Shown piece by piece: positions 40,016 to 49,677 of a DNA stretch of 64,000 nt. The stretch lies in the NCBI RefSeq assembly GCF_009725235.1, contig NZ_WJFC01000004.1:62001-126000 (forward strand). Reading direction: 5' to 3'. The translations under genes were made by a program, and so were the position numbers. A model generated the notes under the pieces. It was not told the DNA's origin. It was given only the letters and a program-made list of their open reading frames with translations, and searched no databases. Source of the DNA: Scytonema sp. UIC 10036 (GTDB taxonomy: Bacteria; Cyanobacteriota; Cyanobacteriia; Cyanobacteriales; Nostocaceae). Within the stretch, counting starts at the first letter, position 1. Each line of letters starts with the position of its first letter.

Positions 40016-41860
40016 ATTAGCAAACCCAAGATATCCCCTTGGTGTCACCATCCAATTAGCATGAAAACGTGTATTGGAATTGCCAATCAGCACTGTAGTC
40101 AACATATCAACAGAAACATCAAGTAATTTATCTAAAGTTGTGAGAGTAATTTGCTCGTCTTGACGGTATGCAGATCGCACCACAGCGACTGGTGTATTGG
40201 AATTGCGGTATTTGAGGAAAATATCTCTGGCTGTTACAAGTTGTTGAATGCGTGTTTGAGAGCGAGGATTGTATAAAGCGGTGACAAAATCAGCACTGGC
40301 TGCTGCTTCTAAACGCTTTTCAATCATCTCCCATGGTGTGAGTAAATCGCTCAAGCTGATAGCACAAAAGTCATGCATCAAAGGTGTTCCTACTCTAGAT
40401 GCAGCAGCTTGCATGGCAGTAATGCCGGGAAATATTTGAATTTTAGGTGTTTTGCCATCCCAATCTTGGGTTTGCAACTCTTCTAGTACTAAACCCGCCA
40501 TACCGTATATTCCACAGTCTCCAGAGGATATAACGGCTACTTGTAATCCCCAATTTGCTAACTCAATTGCTCGTTGGGCGCGTTCGCGTTCTTTTGTAAT
40601 TGGTAAAGCTTCAACAATTTGTCCCGGTCTCAGAATAGGGTTTATTAAGTCTACATATAAACTGTAACCAATAATCGCATCTGCACTACTAACGGCAGCT
40701 TGTGCTGCTGGTGTCATTTGATTAATTTGTCCCGGTCCTGTGCCAATAAGCAATAATTCCCCAGTCCGATCGGTGTATTCTTTTTCTGCTTGGGCAACAG
40801 CTATTGTAACTGCCCCTTGGAGAGGAGTGGCGGAAGAGGGGGGTGGAGATTTAAAGATTTGTTTGGCAATGAGTAGAGTTTGACATTGGGCGGCACATAA
40901 AGCAGCAGCTTCTGCAACACTGGGGGTTCCAACTTCTTTTTCGACAACTTTAGACGGATTGGGAACGGATATTTTGTTGAGGATATCTGAGGAGAAGGTT
41001 TTTAAAGGGAAATTGCGTTTTTGACACAGTTCTACCAAACCAACTTCATCAGATTTAATGTCTATGGTGGCAATTCCTGCGATCGCACTTTCTGCTAGTT
41101 GATGTTTTTGAAAAACTTGTTGAATTGCCGTTTCTATAAGTTGTGCTGAAGTTCCTCTCTCACAGCCAATTCCAATCCATAAAACTCGTGGACGCCAGTA
41201 GATTTGAGGGAGAGAGGAGGAATGAGGGAGTTTGGAGGTAATCCAAATTTTAGCTGTGGCAGACGAGTCTTCTTGAAAAATGAAAGGCGATTGCTGAGTG
41301 CTGAAAGCTGTTTGCCAAAGAGTAGAACCTGTTTCTTGAATGACTTGCACTCGTTCAAAGCGTGCAACAGACGCACTGACAGCCGTCCAATCACCCTCGC
41401 CCCGATTCCAACCAAAGGGTACACCTAACATATCCACTGCGGGTAACCCCAAACTGGTAGAAGCACCAGACAAAACTGGTGTTGCATTGAGTTGTAAGGC
41501 AATTAACTGTGCTAGCTTATCGCCACCGCCTTGATGCCCCCCACACAGAGCGATCGCAAAACGTCCTGCTTCATCGAGTACCACCACTGCGGGGTCGGTG
41601 GATTTGTGTTGTAACAAAGGCGCTATTAAACGTACCACTGCACCAGTTGCCAAACAAAAGATAAAAGCACGGTGTGTTTGCCACAGATTTGCTATGTGTT
41701 CTTTCAGAGGAATCGTGTAAACTTGGGTACCTTGAATATCTGCTAAAGATTCTGGAACCCAAATATTTACAGAATCGTTTTGAGATAGGGTTTGTAATTT
41801 TTTGACACCTGTAGGGGTGGTAGCGATCGCAGCGATCGGGGAAAATTCAGCTAATAGCAA
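40010..41860 (-). CDS. cbiG-cobJ: Fused cobalamin synthesis protein CbiG-CobJ
   Basis: The 616-residue protein joins two consecutive cobalamin enzymes. Residues 1 to about 345 are CbiG-like (cobalt-precorrin-5A hydrolase: ALCGGHQGGGDKLAQLIALQ, then GIGCERGTSAQLI). Residues about 365-616 are CobJ/CbiH (precorrin-3B C17-methyltransferase: LLLIGTGPGQINQMTPAA for SAM binding, SSGDCGIYGMAGL, TALYNPRS). This fusion is known in cyanobacteria. I take TTG as the start, since a stop lies two codons upstream and the CbiG core begins at once. No cobalamin riboswitch was recognised upstream. Confidence 0.92.
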   Translation of the reverse strand: MLLAEFSPIAAIATTPTGVKKLQTLSQNDSVNIWVPESLADIQGTQVYTIPLKEHIANLWQTHRAFIFCLATGAVVRLIAPLLQHKSTDPAVVVLDEAGRFAIALCGGHQGGGDKLAQLIALQLNATPVLSGASTSLGLPAVDMLGVPFGWNRGEGDWTAVSASVARFERVQVIQETGSTLWQTAFSTQQSPFIFQEDSSATAKIWITSKLPHSSSLPQIYWRPRVLWIGIGCERGTSAQLIETAIQQVFQKHQLAESAIAGIATIDIKSDEVGLVELCQKRNFPLKTFSSDILNKISVPNPSKVVEKEVGTPSVAEAAALCAAQCQTLLIAKQIFKSPPPSSATPLQGAVTIAVAQAEKEYTDRTGELLLIGTGPGQINQMTPAAQAAVSSADAIIGYSLYVDLINPILRPGQIVEALPITKERERAQRAIELANWGLQVAVISSGDCGIYGMAGLVLEELQTQDWDGKTPKIQIFPGITAMQAAASRVGTPLMHDFCAISLSDLLTPWEMIEKRLEAAASADFVTALYNPRSQTRIQQLVTARDIFLKYRNSNTPVAVVRSAYRQDEQITLTTLDKLLDVSVDMLTTVLIGNSNTRFHANWMVTPRGYLGFANG

Positions 41861-42168
41861 GGGATTTTACCTTCATGTCTCAAACAATTGAGCGTTTTAA
41901 CTATTAAACAACAAGTTGGCATCATTGATTGCAAGCTTCCTAACTTCTTTGAGGATGCTGTTAACGAATGCAGGGTCAGACCCCCCACCTCGTTCCCAGG
42001 TAGAACCATCGGTTCGAGGTATCAAAACTTATGTGGTGGATCGTTAACAGTTGAGGCATTCCAATCAAATGCAAAAAAGAATACAATTAGATGCTAAAAA
42101 TATTCTTATTAGATTATAGAATGGAAAAGCATCCAAAAAGCTGATTTGAAGATAGTTGTAGGGATACT
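41861..42168. other. Intergenic region with a repeat fragment
   Basis: GAATGCAGGGTCAGACCCCC followed by ACCTCGTTCCCAGG (about 41968-42001) is a partial copy of the dispersed palindromic repeat family and resembles the hairpin at 2543. The rest is AT-rich and probably holds the promoter of the RHH gene pair. A frame at 41888-42097 crosses the repeat and is not credible. Confidence 0.5.
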
Positions 42169-42393
42169 ATGGGAGAAAATAGAGCAAATTTTTATAAGCA
42201 AGTGAGTAAAAAGTTTTCAGTTACCGTACCCGACTCAGTTTTTAATGACTTGGAGCGATTAGCCGAGTTACAAGGTAGACCTACTGCAAATCTTGCTGCT
42301 TTCCTAATTGAGTTGGGAGTTAGAGAAGCTAAAGAGCGCGGCGAACTGCCTTACCAAACTAACGCAACTAAAAAAGATAGAGGTGCTGCATGA
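42169..42393 (+). CDS. Ribbon-helix-helix protein
   Basis: The 74-residue protein contains a typical RHH pattern (KKFSVTVPDSVFNDLERLAE, then NLAAFLIELGVREAKE), expected to bind DNA as a dimer. It overlaps the next gene by four bases (ATGA), so the two are cotranslated. The layout resembles antitoxin or plasmid-type regulators, but the partner is a coiled coil and not a recognisable toxin. Confidence 0.75.
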   Translation: MGENRANFYKQVSKKFSVTVPDSVFNDLERLAELQGRPTANLAAFLIELGVREAKERGELPYQTNATKKDRGAA

Positions 42394-42848
42394 CTCAGGA
42401 CACACCAAGCAGATTAGACCGAGTTGAAAACGACTTAACAGCAGTAAGACAACTGCTAGCATCAGCAGCAACTTATGCTGAGTCAGCTAACCGAGGACTT
42501 GCCCAACTAAGTCAAAAGCAAGACCGAACTCAGGTACAGCTTGACCAACTAAGTGAGAAACAGAACCAAACCCAAGTGCATCTCGACCAGTTGACGACAA
42601 GAGTTGACCAACTGTCTGGTAAGGTAGACTCTTTTGTTTCTGAATCACAACGCTTGTTCACCAAGCTAGGTACGACAATCGACCGAGTAGAGGGCAGAAC
42701 TGAGAGTTTAGAAGCAGTCGTGAGGCGACTTGACCGGAACTATGAGGAACAAAAATCTCAATTTCAGGAGTTCAAGCGCACTACTGAAGCTGCTTTGTCG
42801 CGAATTGATAGACTTTTAGATTATTTGGTGCGGCAACAAGGAGGCTAG
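42390..42848 (+). CDS. Coiled-coil protein coupled to RHH gene
   Basis: The 152-residue protein is almost entirely coiled coil, with an internal repeat (QLSQKQDRTQVQLDQLSEKQ, then NQTQVHLDQLTTRVDQLSGK). No enzymatic motif is visible. It shares the ATGA overlap with the RHH gene, which suggests that the products interact. A similar coiled-coil remnant lies at 11321-11548. Function unknown. Confidence 0.7.
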   Translation: MTQDTPSRLDRVENDLTAVRQLLASAATYAESANRGLAQLSQKQDRTQVQLDQLSEKQNQTQVHLDQLTTRVDQLSGKVDSFVSESQRLFTKLGTTIDRVEGRTESLEAVVRRLDRNYEEQKSQFQEFKRTTEAALSRIDRLLDYLVRQQGG

Positions 42849-42861
42849 AAACAGATAAAGT

Positions 42862-42898
42862 ATAAACCACGGCTTCTTTGTATTCAGCCGTGGTTTAT
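42862..42898. terminator. Bidirectional hairpin terminator
   Basis: A perfect 13-bp stem (ATAAACCACGGCT and its complement) with an 11-base loop lies between two convergent genes. The A-rich start and T-rich end of the stem can serve transcripts from both sides. Confidence 0.75.
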
Positions 42899-42922
42899 TG
42901 AAAATTGAAAATCAAAACGTGT

Positions 42923-45205
42923 TTACTCCAAGAAATTTGGCAGAGGATTGACTCTACCATGACGACCAACAGCGGGAATCTCTAATAAAGCACCATCCGT
43001 GGCTTTTCCGGTGCCATCGTCAGTGACAGAAGTTTCATTTCCTGGATGTCCGTTGGTGACCAATAATTGTGGGTGGTCAAAAGGTTCTTTCTCATAGCGG
43101 ACTCGTTCATCAGTCAGCCCTTTTAAGAAAGCGACTAACGCCTCTTTTTCCTCTTCTGTCAGATTTAATGGTGGTAAACTCCCGGATTCTGTTCCTCGAA
43201 AGTCTCCTCCTCGATTGTAAAAATCAATGACTTGACGCAAGGTGAGCTGTCCACCATTGTGGAAGTAAGGAGCAGTGAGTTCTACATTACGAAGTCCAGG
43301 AGCTTTAAATCCTCCATCTGCAACGACAGAAGTAATTGGGCGATTGGGGTTTTGACCGAAAATTTGCTGAAATTTCCCTTGTTCTGCTAACCGTGCTTCT
43401 GAGAGTGAATTGCCAAAGGGGTCATTAGCACCTACACCAAGGTCTTCAAAAGGAGGTCTGACGCCGATTCTAAAGAAGCCAGTATCTTCGATCCGACCAT
43501 CTGGCGTTCTTGAAAGCCGTCCGTTTTTTGATACGTGACTAACCGAAGCGTTAGTAAATTCCGCTCCATTGTGGCAGAAAATGCACAAACCCTTCGAGCG
43601 AAAAATGTCTAACCCTGTTTTTTGTTGAACAGTTAATGCATTGGTGTTACCTTCTTGATACCGATCGAAAGGCGTATCGTCAGAGACAAGTGTAGCTTCG
43701 TACAATTGTACTGCAAGTCCAAAGAAGAGCGGGAAGTTATACTCCTCTAAGGTATATTCCTGAGTTGTTAAATTGCGATTTGGCTTTTTGATAATCGTTG
43801 GTTTACCATCAGCTGCGACTTGAATTATCTCTGTTTTGGAATTCCACCACTCATCCTTAAAAGCTGCTTGAATCATCTCCGCGTAAGTTCTTGTCTCCAA
43901 GCCCGGTATCCTGTCTCTGCTGTCATCACCTAAAACACTATCATCAGGGTCTACAAGCTGCTTTCCAAGCGGTCTTATAGGAAGTAATCTCTTACCAAGC
44001 ATTCTAGACAAGGTACCACTTTTATCATTAATGATATGTAGGAGTCCCCGTCCTTTCAAAGTATCATTGACAATATTTAGGAGTCCCCGTCCCTTCAAAG
44101 TCTCGCTGACAACGTGCAGAAGCCCACGCTTGTTAGAAGACCCAAGTTTGTCACCAATTTCTGCAGATGTACGACCGTCGGCAGACATCTCAATGTTACT
44201 CAGTAATGGTGCTACTGCTTGTGAAGCCAAACTTGAATTATTAAGTCTGACTTGAACTGCTTCCAAGCTTTTTTTGTTATTGACCTTATAGACCTTAGCC
44301 TCAGGGTCTCTTAAACCAAAGGGATTAACCCCATTGAAGATATCTTGAGCTTTTCCATCCCAAAAGTTTCGGAAGTTGAAAACTGCATTAATAACCGTTG
44401 GTGTGTTACGCGGTTCTACCCGGCGGACATTTGTATTTCCCACAGTAAATCCGTCTGGATCGGGTTTGTATTCTACTTTGTCTTCTGCACTACCGGGAAC
44501 AGCATCAATAAATTTAGAGTAAAACACACCTTGAGAAGATGTGACATCATTAGTGTCAGCCGAAACAGCAGAATCAGATTTATTTGGGTCTTGTAGCTTG
44601 CGGAATGGATAGTCTTCTGGTTTTAACTGATAGTTCATTCCACCCATTTCAACCTTTGTGTCTGGGTTGGGGCTTTGGAGGTTTAAATCACTCACGCGTA
44701 ACAATCCAGGACTAAGCTGGTTCTTTGACCTGCTATCTGCTCCAGCATGAAAGTGACAACTCGCACAAGCTGTTATCCCATCGCTGCCAATTTGCATATC
44801 CCAGAACAAAGATTTCCCCAGTTTAATTGCTGCTACTTTGTCCTTGACAAACTCTCCTAGATTATCGGGTTCTGGAACTTTTACAGTTTTAAGTGAAGGA
44901 GGGGCTGGTGGTGGTTGCAACTGCGCTGATGCCGTATGTCCGGCTAAGACTGTCACTGTAATAAGTACAGCAACAGTCATGCCTTTTTTCATTCCGCGTG
45001 GTAAAACTCTTAGAATTTGTACAACCTTGGCTGTGAAAGTAGTGACTAACAGAGAAATAGCTTGGATTTTTTCTAAAAAATTTAATCCTATTTGGTTAAA
45101 GATTTGAGCAATAAAATTCCTAACTGTTTCCCACTGTAAATTTCTTCGAGCAGAAGTTTCTATTTCCAGCAGTAAATTGAATTTTTTCTTCCAACTTTTT
45201 TTCAT
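42923..45205 (-). CDS. Large MauG/cytochrome c peroxidase-like dihaem protein
   Basis: Two haem-binding motifs are present, CASCH near residue 141 and CIFCH near 547, with AGADSRSKNQ and APYFHNGGQLTLRQVIDFY as in the CCP/MauG family. It is exported: a hydrophobic segment (MTVAVLITVTVLAGHTASA, about residues 74-92) follows an unusual 70-residue basic leader. Translation may start at an internal Met closer to the signal. At 760 residues it is about twice the usual size. Between the haem domains it holds three tandem 13-residue repeats (RGLLHVVSETLKG type). Likely a periplasmic redox enzyme; the substrate is unknown. Confidence 0.82.
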   Translation of the reverse strand: MKKSWKKKFNLLLEIETSARRNLQWETVRNFIAQIFNQIGLNFLEKIQAISLLVTTFTAKVVQILRVLPRGMKKGMTVAVLITVTVLAGHTASAQLQPPPAPPSLKTVKVPEPDNLGEFVKDKVAAIKLGKSLFWDMQIGSDGITACASCHFHAGADSRSKNQLSPGLLRVSDLNLQSPNPDTKVEMGGMNYQLKPEDYPFRKLQDPNKSDSAVSADTNDVTSSQGVFYSKFIDAVPGSAEDKVEYKPDPDGFTVGNTNVRRVEPRNTPTVINAVFNFRNFWDGKAQDIFNGVNPFGLRDPEAKVYKVNNKKSLEAVQVRLNNSSLASQAVAPLLSNIEMSADGRTSAEIGDKLGSSNKRGLLHVVSETLKGRGLLNIVNDTLKGRGLLHIINDKSGTLSRMLGKRLLPIRPLGKQLVDPDDSVLGDDSRDRIPGLETRTYAEMIQAAFKDEWWNSKTEIIQVAADGKPTIIKKPNRNLTTQEYTLEEYNFPLFFGLAVQLYEATLVSDDTPFDRYQEGNTNALTVQQKTGLDIFRSKGLCIFCHNGAEFTNASVSHVSKNGRLSRTPDGRIEDTGFFRIGVRPPFEDLGVGANDPFGNSLSEARLAEQGKFQQIFGQNPNRPITSVVADGGFKAPGLRNVELTAPYFHNGGQLTLRQVIDFYNRGGDFRGTESGSLPPLNLTEEEKEALVAFLKGLTDERVRYEKEPFDHPQLLVTNGHPGNETSVTDDGTGKATDGALLEIPAVGRHGRVNPLPNFLE

Positions 45206-46091
45206 ATATTATTGTCCTTTTAGATTGAAGTTAGTAAAAAAGTCAACACAATAAACCAGATTTACTAGCTATCCAATCAACAATTGAATTTCACTAGTGA
45301 AATATCAATTTGATGAAGCTAATGAATCTGAATATGCAATAGATTTCTTCTTTCTAAAAAGAAAAAATCTACTACTCATAACGTGTAAAGCTCTCTTTGG
45401 TGACTTACAGTAATCCTACTAGAATTCTAAGAAAATACCTAGTAAGGTTGCCCTGTATAAAGATAAATTTAATTCATTTAAAAAATGATAATATAAATCA
45501 CACAAACGAATTGAGCAAGTCAAGGAAAGCTTGTAAAATCAAGATTTTGAAACCTACCTACGTGGGTTTTGCTTGTAGAACCGCGATCGCGAACACGGCA
45601 AGCTTAGTATTAAATAATACATTATACGCATCATCTCAGAGAGCGAAAAATCTCTGATGTAATGTTTGAGATTCGCTGTTGGTTCATCTAAACAACCTCT
45701 TAGGAATGTGGAAATCGTATGACTATCTTTTCACCAAGGAAACACAACTCAAGCAGTTGAAACTGCTGTCAATGTCCAAGAACCGCAAGCACCCAAATAA
45801 AATTCCAGGAGCGGTGATAAAAATGTGTAGATTTACTTGGACTTTGTGTCAGTATGCCATAGGCTTTTGTAAAAATTATGAGGTTTTACAAAATCTTGTC
45901 AGAAAAAAATCATTGATTTTTTTCTTTCTGCACTCCTACAGATCTTAAAATCTGTCAGAGCCAACAGCATCCGCATGAGTTGTCGGGGATGTGACCACTT
46001 ATGATTTGACACCTGTAGGCAAGGTGTTTTCTAAATTCTTTATAATATATATGTTTGTTGGAATTGCTTGAAGCTGGGGTAGTTATCCGCT
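45206..46091. other. Long intergenic region, no gene recognised
   Basis: This AT-rich stretch of 886 bases has two short plus-strand frames (45397-45657 and 45679-45948). Neither shows a recognisable domain, a good ribosome binding site or convincing codon use, so I leave them out. The end (TATAATATATATG near 46040) is a plausible promoter for the truncated Uma2 gene. Nothing else stands out. Confidence 0.45.
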
Positions 46092-46240
46092 ATGACTCAA
46101 ACCACTAAGATACCTAAGACCTTTGAGGAATACCTACGCTACAACGATGATACAGATAAGAAGTATGAATTTGTGGGTGGAGAGTTAGTTGAAATGCCTC
46201 CCGAAAGTCCTCTCAACTCCAGAATTTCATTTTTTTTAGC
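46092..46240 (+). pseudogene. Uma2-family nuclease, N-terminal fragment
   Basis: The start MTQTTKIPKTFEEYLRYNDD and GGELVEMPPESPLNSRISFF is a normal Uma2 N-terminus. After about 48 codons the sequence becomes antisense NB-ARC coding sequence and the frame has no further homology. The catalytic core is missing. Confidence 0.75.
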
Positions 46241-46699
46241 ACTCCAGTTTGCTAAGAAATTTGAGACTTCATGTCCGTTGACATTTTTAAGTGTTCTTGC
46301 TACCCTTTTAAGTACCCATGGATTTGTGTAGCGTCTGCTAAATTCTTCCAGTTCATTTTCGTTACCAGAAAGACCTTCTGCCTTTAAAATTTCTTTTGCA
46401 TCTTCATAATTTAACGCTCCCAATCTTTTGAAGCGAACCCATCGTTCCTCTAATGGTTCAAGATTATGAGGTCTTTCTCCACTCAGTAATAATAGACTAC
46501 TTTGATAGCCTTCCCTGGCAACTCTTTTTAACAGATCGCAGTAATCTCTATAATCCTCGCTATGACTACCCGAAATCTCTTCCCAATCTTCCAGCACCAG
46601 CAAACATCGGTGCTGACTTAAATACTTTATAAGTAGCGAGACATTACATTCATCTTCGTTTCCTTTGGAGAGGAATTGCACCAGTTCTGTCAGAATGAC
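46234..46699 (-). pseudogene. NB-ARC ATPase fragment
   Basis: About 155 residues of a STAND-type NB-ARC domain are readable: VILTELVQFLSKG, the Walker B-like CLLVLEDWEEI, LLLLSGERPHNLEPLEERWV and the GxP-like region TNPWVLKRVARTLK. The P-loop and the C-terminal repeats are absent. On either side it is joined to unrelated coding pieces in the opposite direction. The STAND pieces at 48763-49577 lie on the other strand, so this may be an inverted middle part of the same gene family. Confidence 0.75.
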
Positions 46700-47065
46700 T
46701 TGAAAAGATTGCGTCGGTACAAAGACGCAGAGCAAGCTTTTGACAAGGCAACTGAAAAAAAGCCGAATTTCTCTGAGGCTTGGTACGCACATGGTATGGC
46801 GCTGAAACTCCAAGAAAAATATCAAGATGCTATTGAATCATTTAATAAAGCTATTAGTTACTATGATCCTATAGATTACGATCAACTTAGTCGAGCTTGG
46901 CGTCAGCTAGGTGATTCATCTTGGTACTTAGGGGAGTACCAAGATGCACTGAAAGCCTTTGAGAAAGCGATTGATTACACACCTGAGGATTTTATCCTTT
47001 ACAATTGGAAAGCTGATGCCTTAGCAAGTTTGGGGCGTTACCCAGAAGCGCTAAAGGCGATAGAG
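46676..47065 (+). pseudogene. TPR protein fragment
   Basis: Three TPR units are visible (YKDAEQAFDKATEKKPNFSE, DAIESFNKAISYYDP, YQDALKAFEKAIDYTPEDF). The frame then passes into antisense WD40 sequence. The N-terminus is missing and there is no own start region. Confidence 0.7.
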
Positions 47066-47226
47066 GTAACTTCTTTACGGTCAACTTCTTTGGTATGCTC
47101 TTGTAAGATGCAAATTGACTCTCCACTTGTGGTGTTCCACAGTTTGATGCTGTTGTCATCACTACCACTAGCAAGAATCTTCCCATTCGGGCTGATAGCG
47201 ACGAAGTAACAACGTTTGAATGTCCG
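47056..47226 (-). pseudogene. WD40 repeat fragment
   Basis: One WD40 unit and part of the next can be read on the minus strand (VAISPNGKILASGSDDNSIK, then LWNTTSGESI). It has no start or end and is joined to the reversed TPR fragment. It may derive from the same array as the WD40 part of the following chimera. Confidence 0.6.
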
Positions 47227-47291
47227 CTCAAAGTTTTCAGCAGACTAGAGTCATCAATGACAGAGTTTGCAGGGGGGCTATTTTCTATTTT

Positions 47292-48602
47292 TTATTCCTC
47301 ATCTTCGATTTCTAAAGGAACCGCGTCTAACTCAGCTTCTAACTGTTCAATAGTTGGTAAACTTCCCTGTAATTTTTCAGGTAAAACATCCCGTAATTTA
47401 TAAGTTGAAACTCCAATCGGTCTATTCATATTTTGTAATGAATATTCAACCACTGTTTTATCTTTTGATTTACATAAGATAATTCCAATAGTAGGTTGGT
47501 CATCAGGGTGTCGTAATATATCGTCAACCGCCGAAACATAAAAGCTCATCTTGCCTGAAAATTCTGGTTTGAATTCCTTCATTTTTAGGTCAATAACTAC
47601 ATAACAACGCAATTTGACATGATAAAATAGTAAGTCAATATAAAAATCTTCCTCACCAACTTTGAGGTGATATTGACTGCCCATAAAAGCAAATCCAACT
47701 CCTAATTCTAGTAGGAACTCTCTTATATGCTCTAATAAACCCCTTTCTAAATCTCTTTCTTGAGCATCTTTTGCTAAAGTCAAGAAATCAAAATTGTAAG
47801 GGTCTTTTAATAATTCCCGTGCTAAATCTGATTGAGGGGAAGGTAGAGTAAAATTAAAATTTGTCGTTTTTTCAGCTTCAAATTGTCGCTCATAAAGCTT
47901 TGTATCGATGTGATGCCATAAAACAGAACGACTCCAACCATGCTCAAGGGTTTTGTGAACATACCAAAACCTTGCTTTTAAATCTTTTACCTTTTCCAAT
48001 AATAAAATATTATGACCCCAAGGAATTTCTGCCACAGCTTGTGGCAGAATTATAGCTAAAGTTTGACCATCCGGACTAAAGACGATAGAGGGAACGTCTT
48101 GGGTATGTCCTTGCAAGGTGCGAATTAGTTGTCCACTTGCGGTATTCCACAGTTTGATTGTCCTATCTGCGCTACCACTAGCAAGCATCGTCCCATCCGG
48201 GCTGTAGGCGATCGCACCCACTGTAGAGAAATGTCCTCCTATAGTTCGGGTTAATCGTCCGTTTGAGAGATTCCACAGTTTTATAGTCTTGTCAGCACTA
48301 CCGCTGGCAAGCATCGTTCCATCTGGGCTGAAGGCGACTGCATTCACTAAATACGAATGCTCAGAAAGGGTGCGGCGGTGCTGTCCGCTTGTGATATCCC
48401 ACAGTTTGATGCTATTATCAGCACTACCACTAGCCAGAGTTGTGCCATCGGAACTGATAGCAACTGATGTAACTTCTTCGGAATGCTCTTTGAGGATTTT
48501 AATAACCTTTCGAGTTGACAAATTCCACAGTTTGATTGTGCCATCAGAATTACCACTGACAAGAGTTTGTCTATCTGGGCTAAAGGTGATGGATTTAACC
48601 AC
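47292..48602 (-). CDS. WD40-DUF1016 nuclease chimera
   Basis: From a GTG start the 436-residue product has about four WD40 repeats (SPDGTMLASGSADKTIKLWN). These run without a stop into a DUF1016/YhcG-type PD-(D/E)XK nuclease domain (AEIPWGHNILLLEKVKDLKA, then EEDFYIDLLFYHVKLRCYVV and IDLKMKEFKPEFSGKM). The join is VFSPDGQTLA/IILPQAVAEIPW. The usual N-terminal DUF1016 domain is missing, and the WD40 array is open further upstream to about 48790 without a start codon. The D...DLK nuclease residues look intact. It is either a fused gene with possible new activity or debris that happens to be in frame. Confidence 0.7.
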   Translation of the reverse strand: MVKSITFSPDRQTLVSGNSDGTIKLWNLSTRKVIKILKEHSEEVTSVAISSDGTTLASGSADNSIKLWDITSGQHRRTLSEHSYLVNAVAFSPDGTMLASGSADKTIKLWNLSNGRLTRTIGGHFSTVGAIAYSPDGTMLASGSADRTIKLWNTASGQLIRTLQGHTQDVPSIVFSPDGQTLAIILPQAVAEIPWGHNILLLEKVKDLKARFWYVHKTLEHGWSRSVLWHHIDTKLYERQFEAEKTTNFNFTLPSPQSDLARELLKDPYNFDFLTLAKDAQERDLERGLLEHIREFLLELGVGFAFMGSQYHLKVGEEDFYIDLLFYHVKLRCYVVIDLKMKEFKPEFSGKMSFYVSAVDDILRHPDDQPTIGIILCKSKDKTVVEYSLQNMNRPIGVSTYKLRDVLPEKLQGSLPTIEQLEAELDAVPLEIEDEE

Positions 48603-48762
48603 CCTATCATCAACTAAGGGAGTACCAGATTCTTTTTTTGTTACCAGATTCCATAATTTGATGGTGTTTCGACCACTCCCACTAGCAACCGTATTGCCAT
48701 CTGAACTAATGGCGATGGTATGAAGCTGCCCGGAATTCCCTTCTAGTTCAAAAGTGTATCCT

Positions 48763-49039
48763 TCAGCAAGTTCTGGAAGGAAAGAAGCTCAAAGATATTC
48801 AGGTTACTGGGTACTCCGACAGCACCGTGCAGCGAGTCTTTTGCCCAAAGCTTTGGGAGCTATTGTCAGATGCGAGTGGGCAAAAGATACGTATTAATAC
48901 TATTAAATTATTGTTATATAAGTTATCCAATCAACGTAAGTACAGTAGTGTAAGTAACGCAGAAGAAATTCCTATCCCGACCGAACCGCCTGCAATTCCT
49001 CCACCACCAAGAACCTTTATTCCAATTAAACTTGGCTAG
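48763..49039 (+). pseudogene. STAND protein N-terminal domain fragment
   Basis: The frame reads QQVLEGKKLKDIQVTGYSDS and VFCPKLWELLSDASGQKIRI, a domain I recognise at the N-terminus of cyanobacterial NB-ARC proteins. A Pro-rich linker (PTEPPAIPPPPRTF) follows, and then a stop where the NB-ARC domain should begin. The upstream end overlaps the reversed WD40 open frame. Confidence 0.6.
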
Positions 49040-49577
49040 AAAAATAGCGGTTTTACGCATTCAACAGCACCGATTTGATGAAGCACAAACGTGGAGCGAT
49101 CGCTCAATCGAACTACTGGAGCAAACACAGTTGGACGAACATGAGCGACTGCGGCAATTAGTTCAAATTCGTTATTATCAGGGTGAAATTTTGTTTAAAA
49201 CCGGGAAGTACGAGCAGGCGAAAATTCTTTTTCAAGAAGCCCTAAATTACGCACAGTCGATAAATTGGAGACGTGCCATTTTCTGTACGCAAAATTGGTT
49301 GGCTGATATTGCCATCAAACAAGGAAGACTGGATGAAGCAGAACGACTCCTCATAGAAGGACTGCGGGTGGCTGAAGCTAATAGAGACAAAAGTCGCACT
49401 GCATATTGTCAGCATTCATTATCTAGTTTAGCAAAGGCGCAAGGGAATTTAGTTGAGGCTCGTAGTTGGGCGATCGCAGCGTTGAGGAATTTTGAGAGTT
49501 TAGGTATGTTACCTGAAGTCGAGGAAACAGAAATTTTACTCCAAGCATTAAATGCAGGAGTTTTGGATAACAGCTAA
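49021..49577 (+). pseudogene. TPR C-terminal fragment of a STAND protein
   Basis: About 180 residues of TPR repeats are preserved (YYQGEILFKTGKYEQAKILF, WLADIAIKQGRLDEAERLLI), with a normal stop. The region directly follows the N-terminal domain fragment but in another frame. The NB-ARC part between them has been deleted. Translation from the TTG at 49032 is conceivable and would give a TPR-only protein. Confidence 0.65.
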
Positions 49578-49677
49578 CAACTTGAATTTTGATGACTGAG
49601 ATGCCAATGGAAAAACCCAGTCTTTGAAGAAACTGGGTTGCTATACTAATAAATTTGATATTGACAAACCACTTTTA

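Noticed and set aside
41861..41990. Cobalamin riboswitch upstream of cbiG-cobJ
   Set aside because: I looked for the B12-box (GCCACTG-like) and did not find a convincing match.
41888..42097. Plus-strand frame behind the cobalamin gene
   Set aside because: It covers a partial dispersed repeat and has no family features.
45397..45948. Two short frames in the 886-bp gap
   Set aside because: Both lack recognisable motifs and a credible start; base composition is that of the surrounding non-coding DNA.
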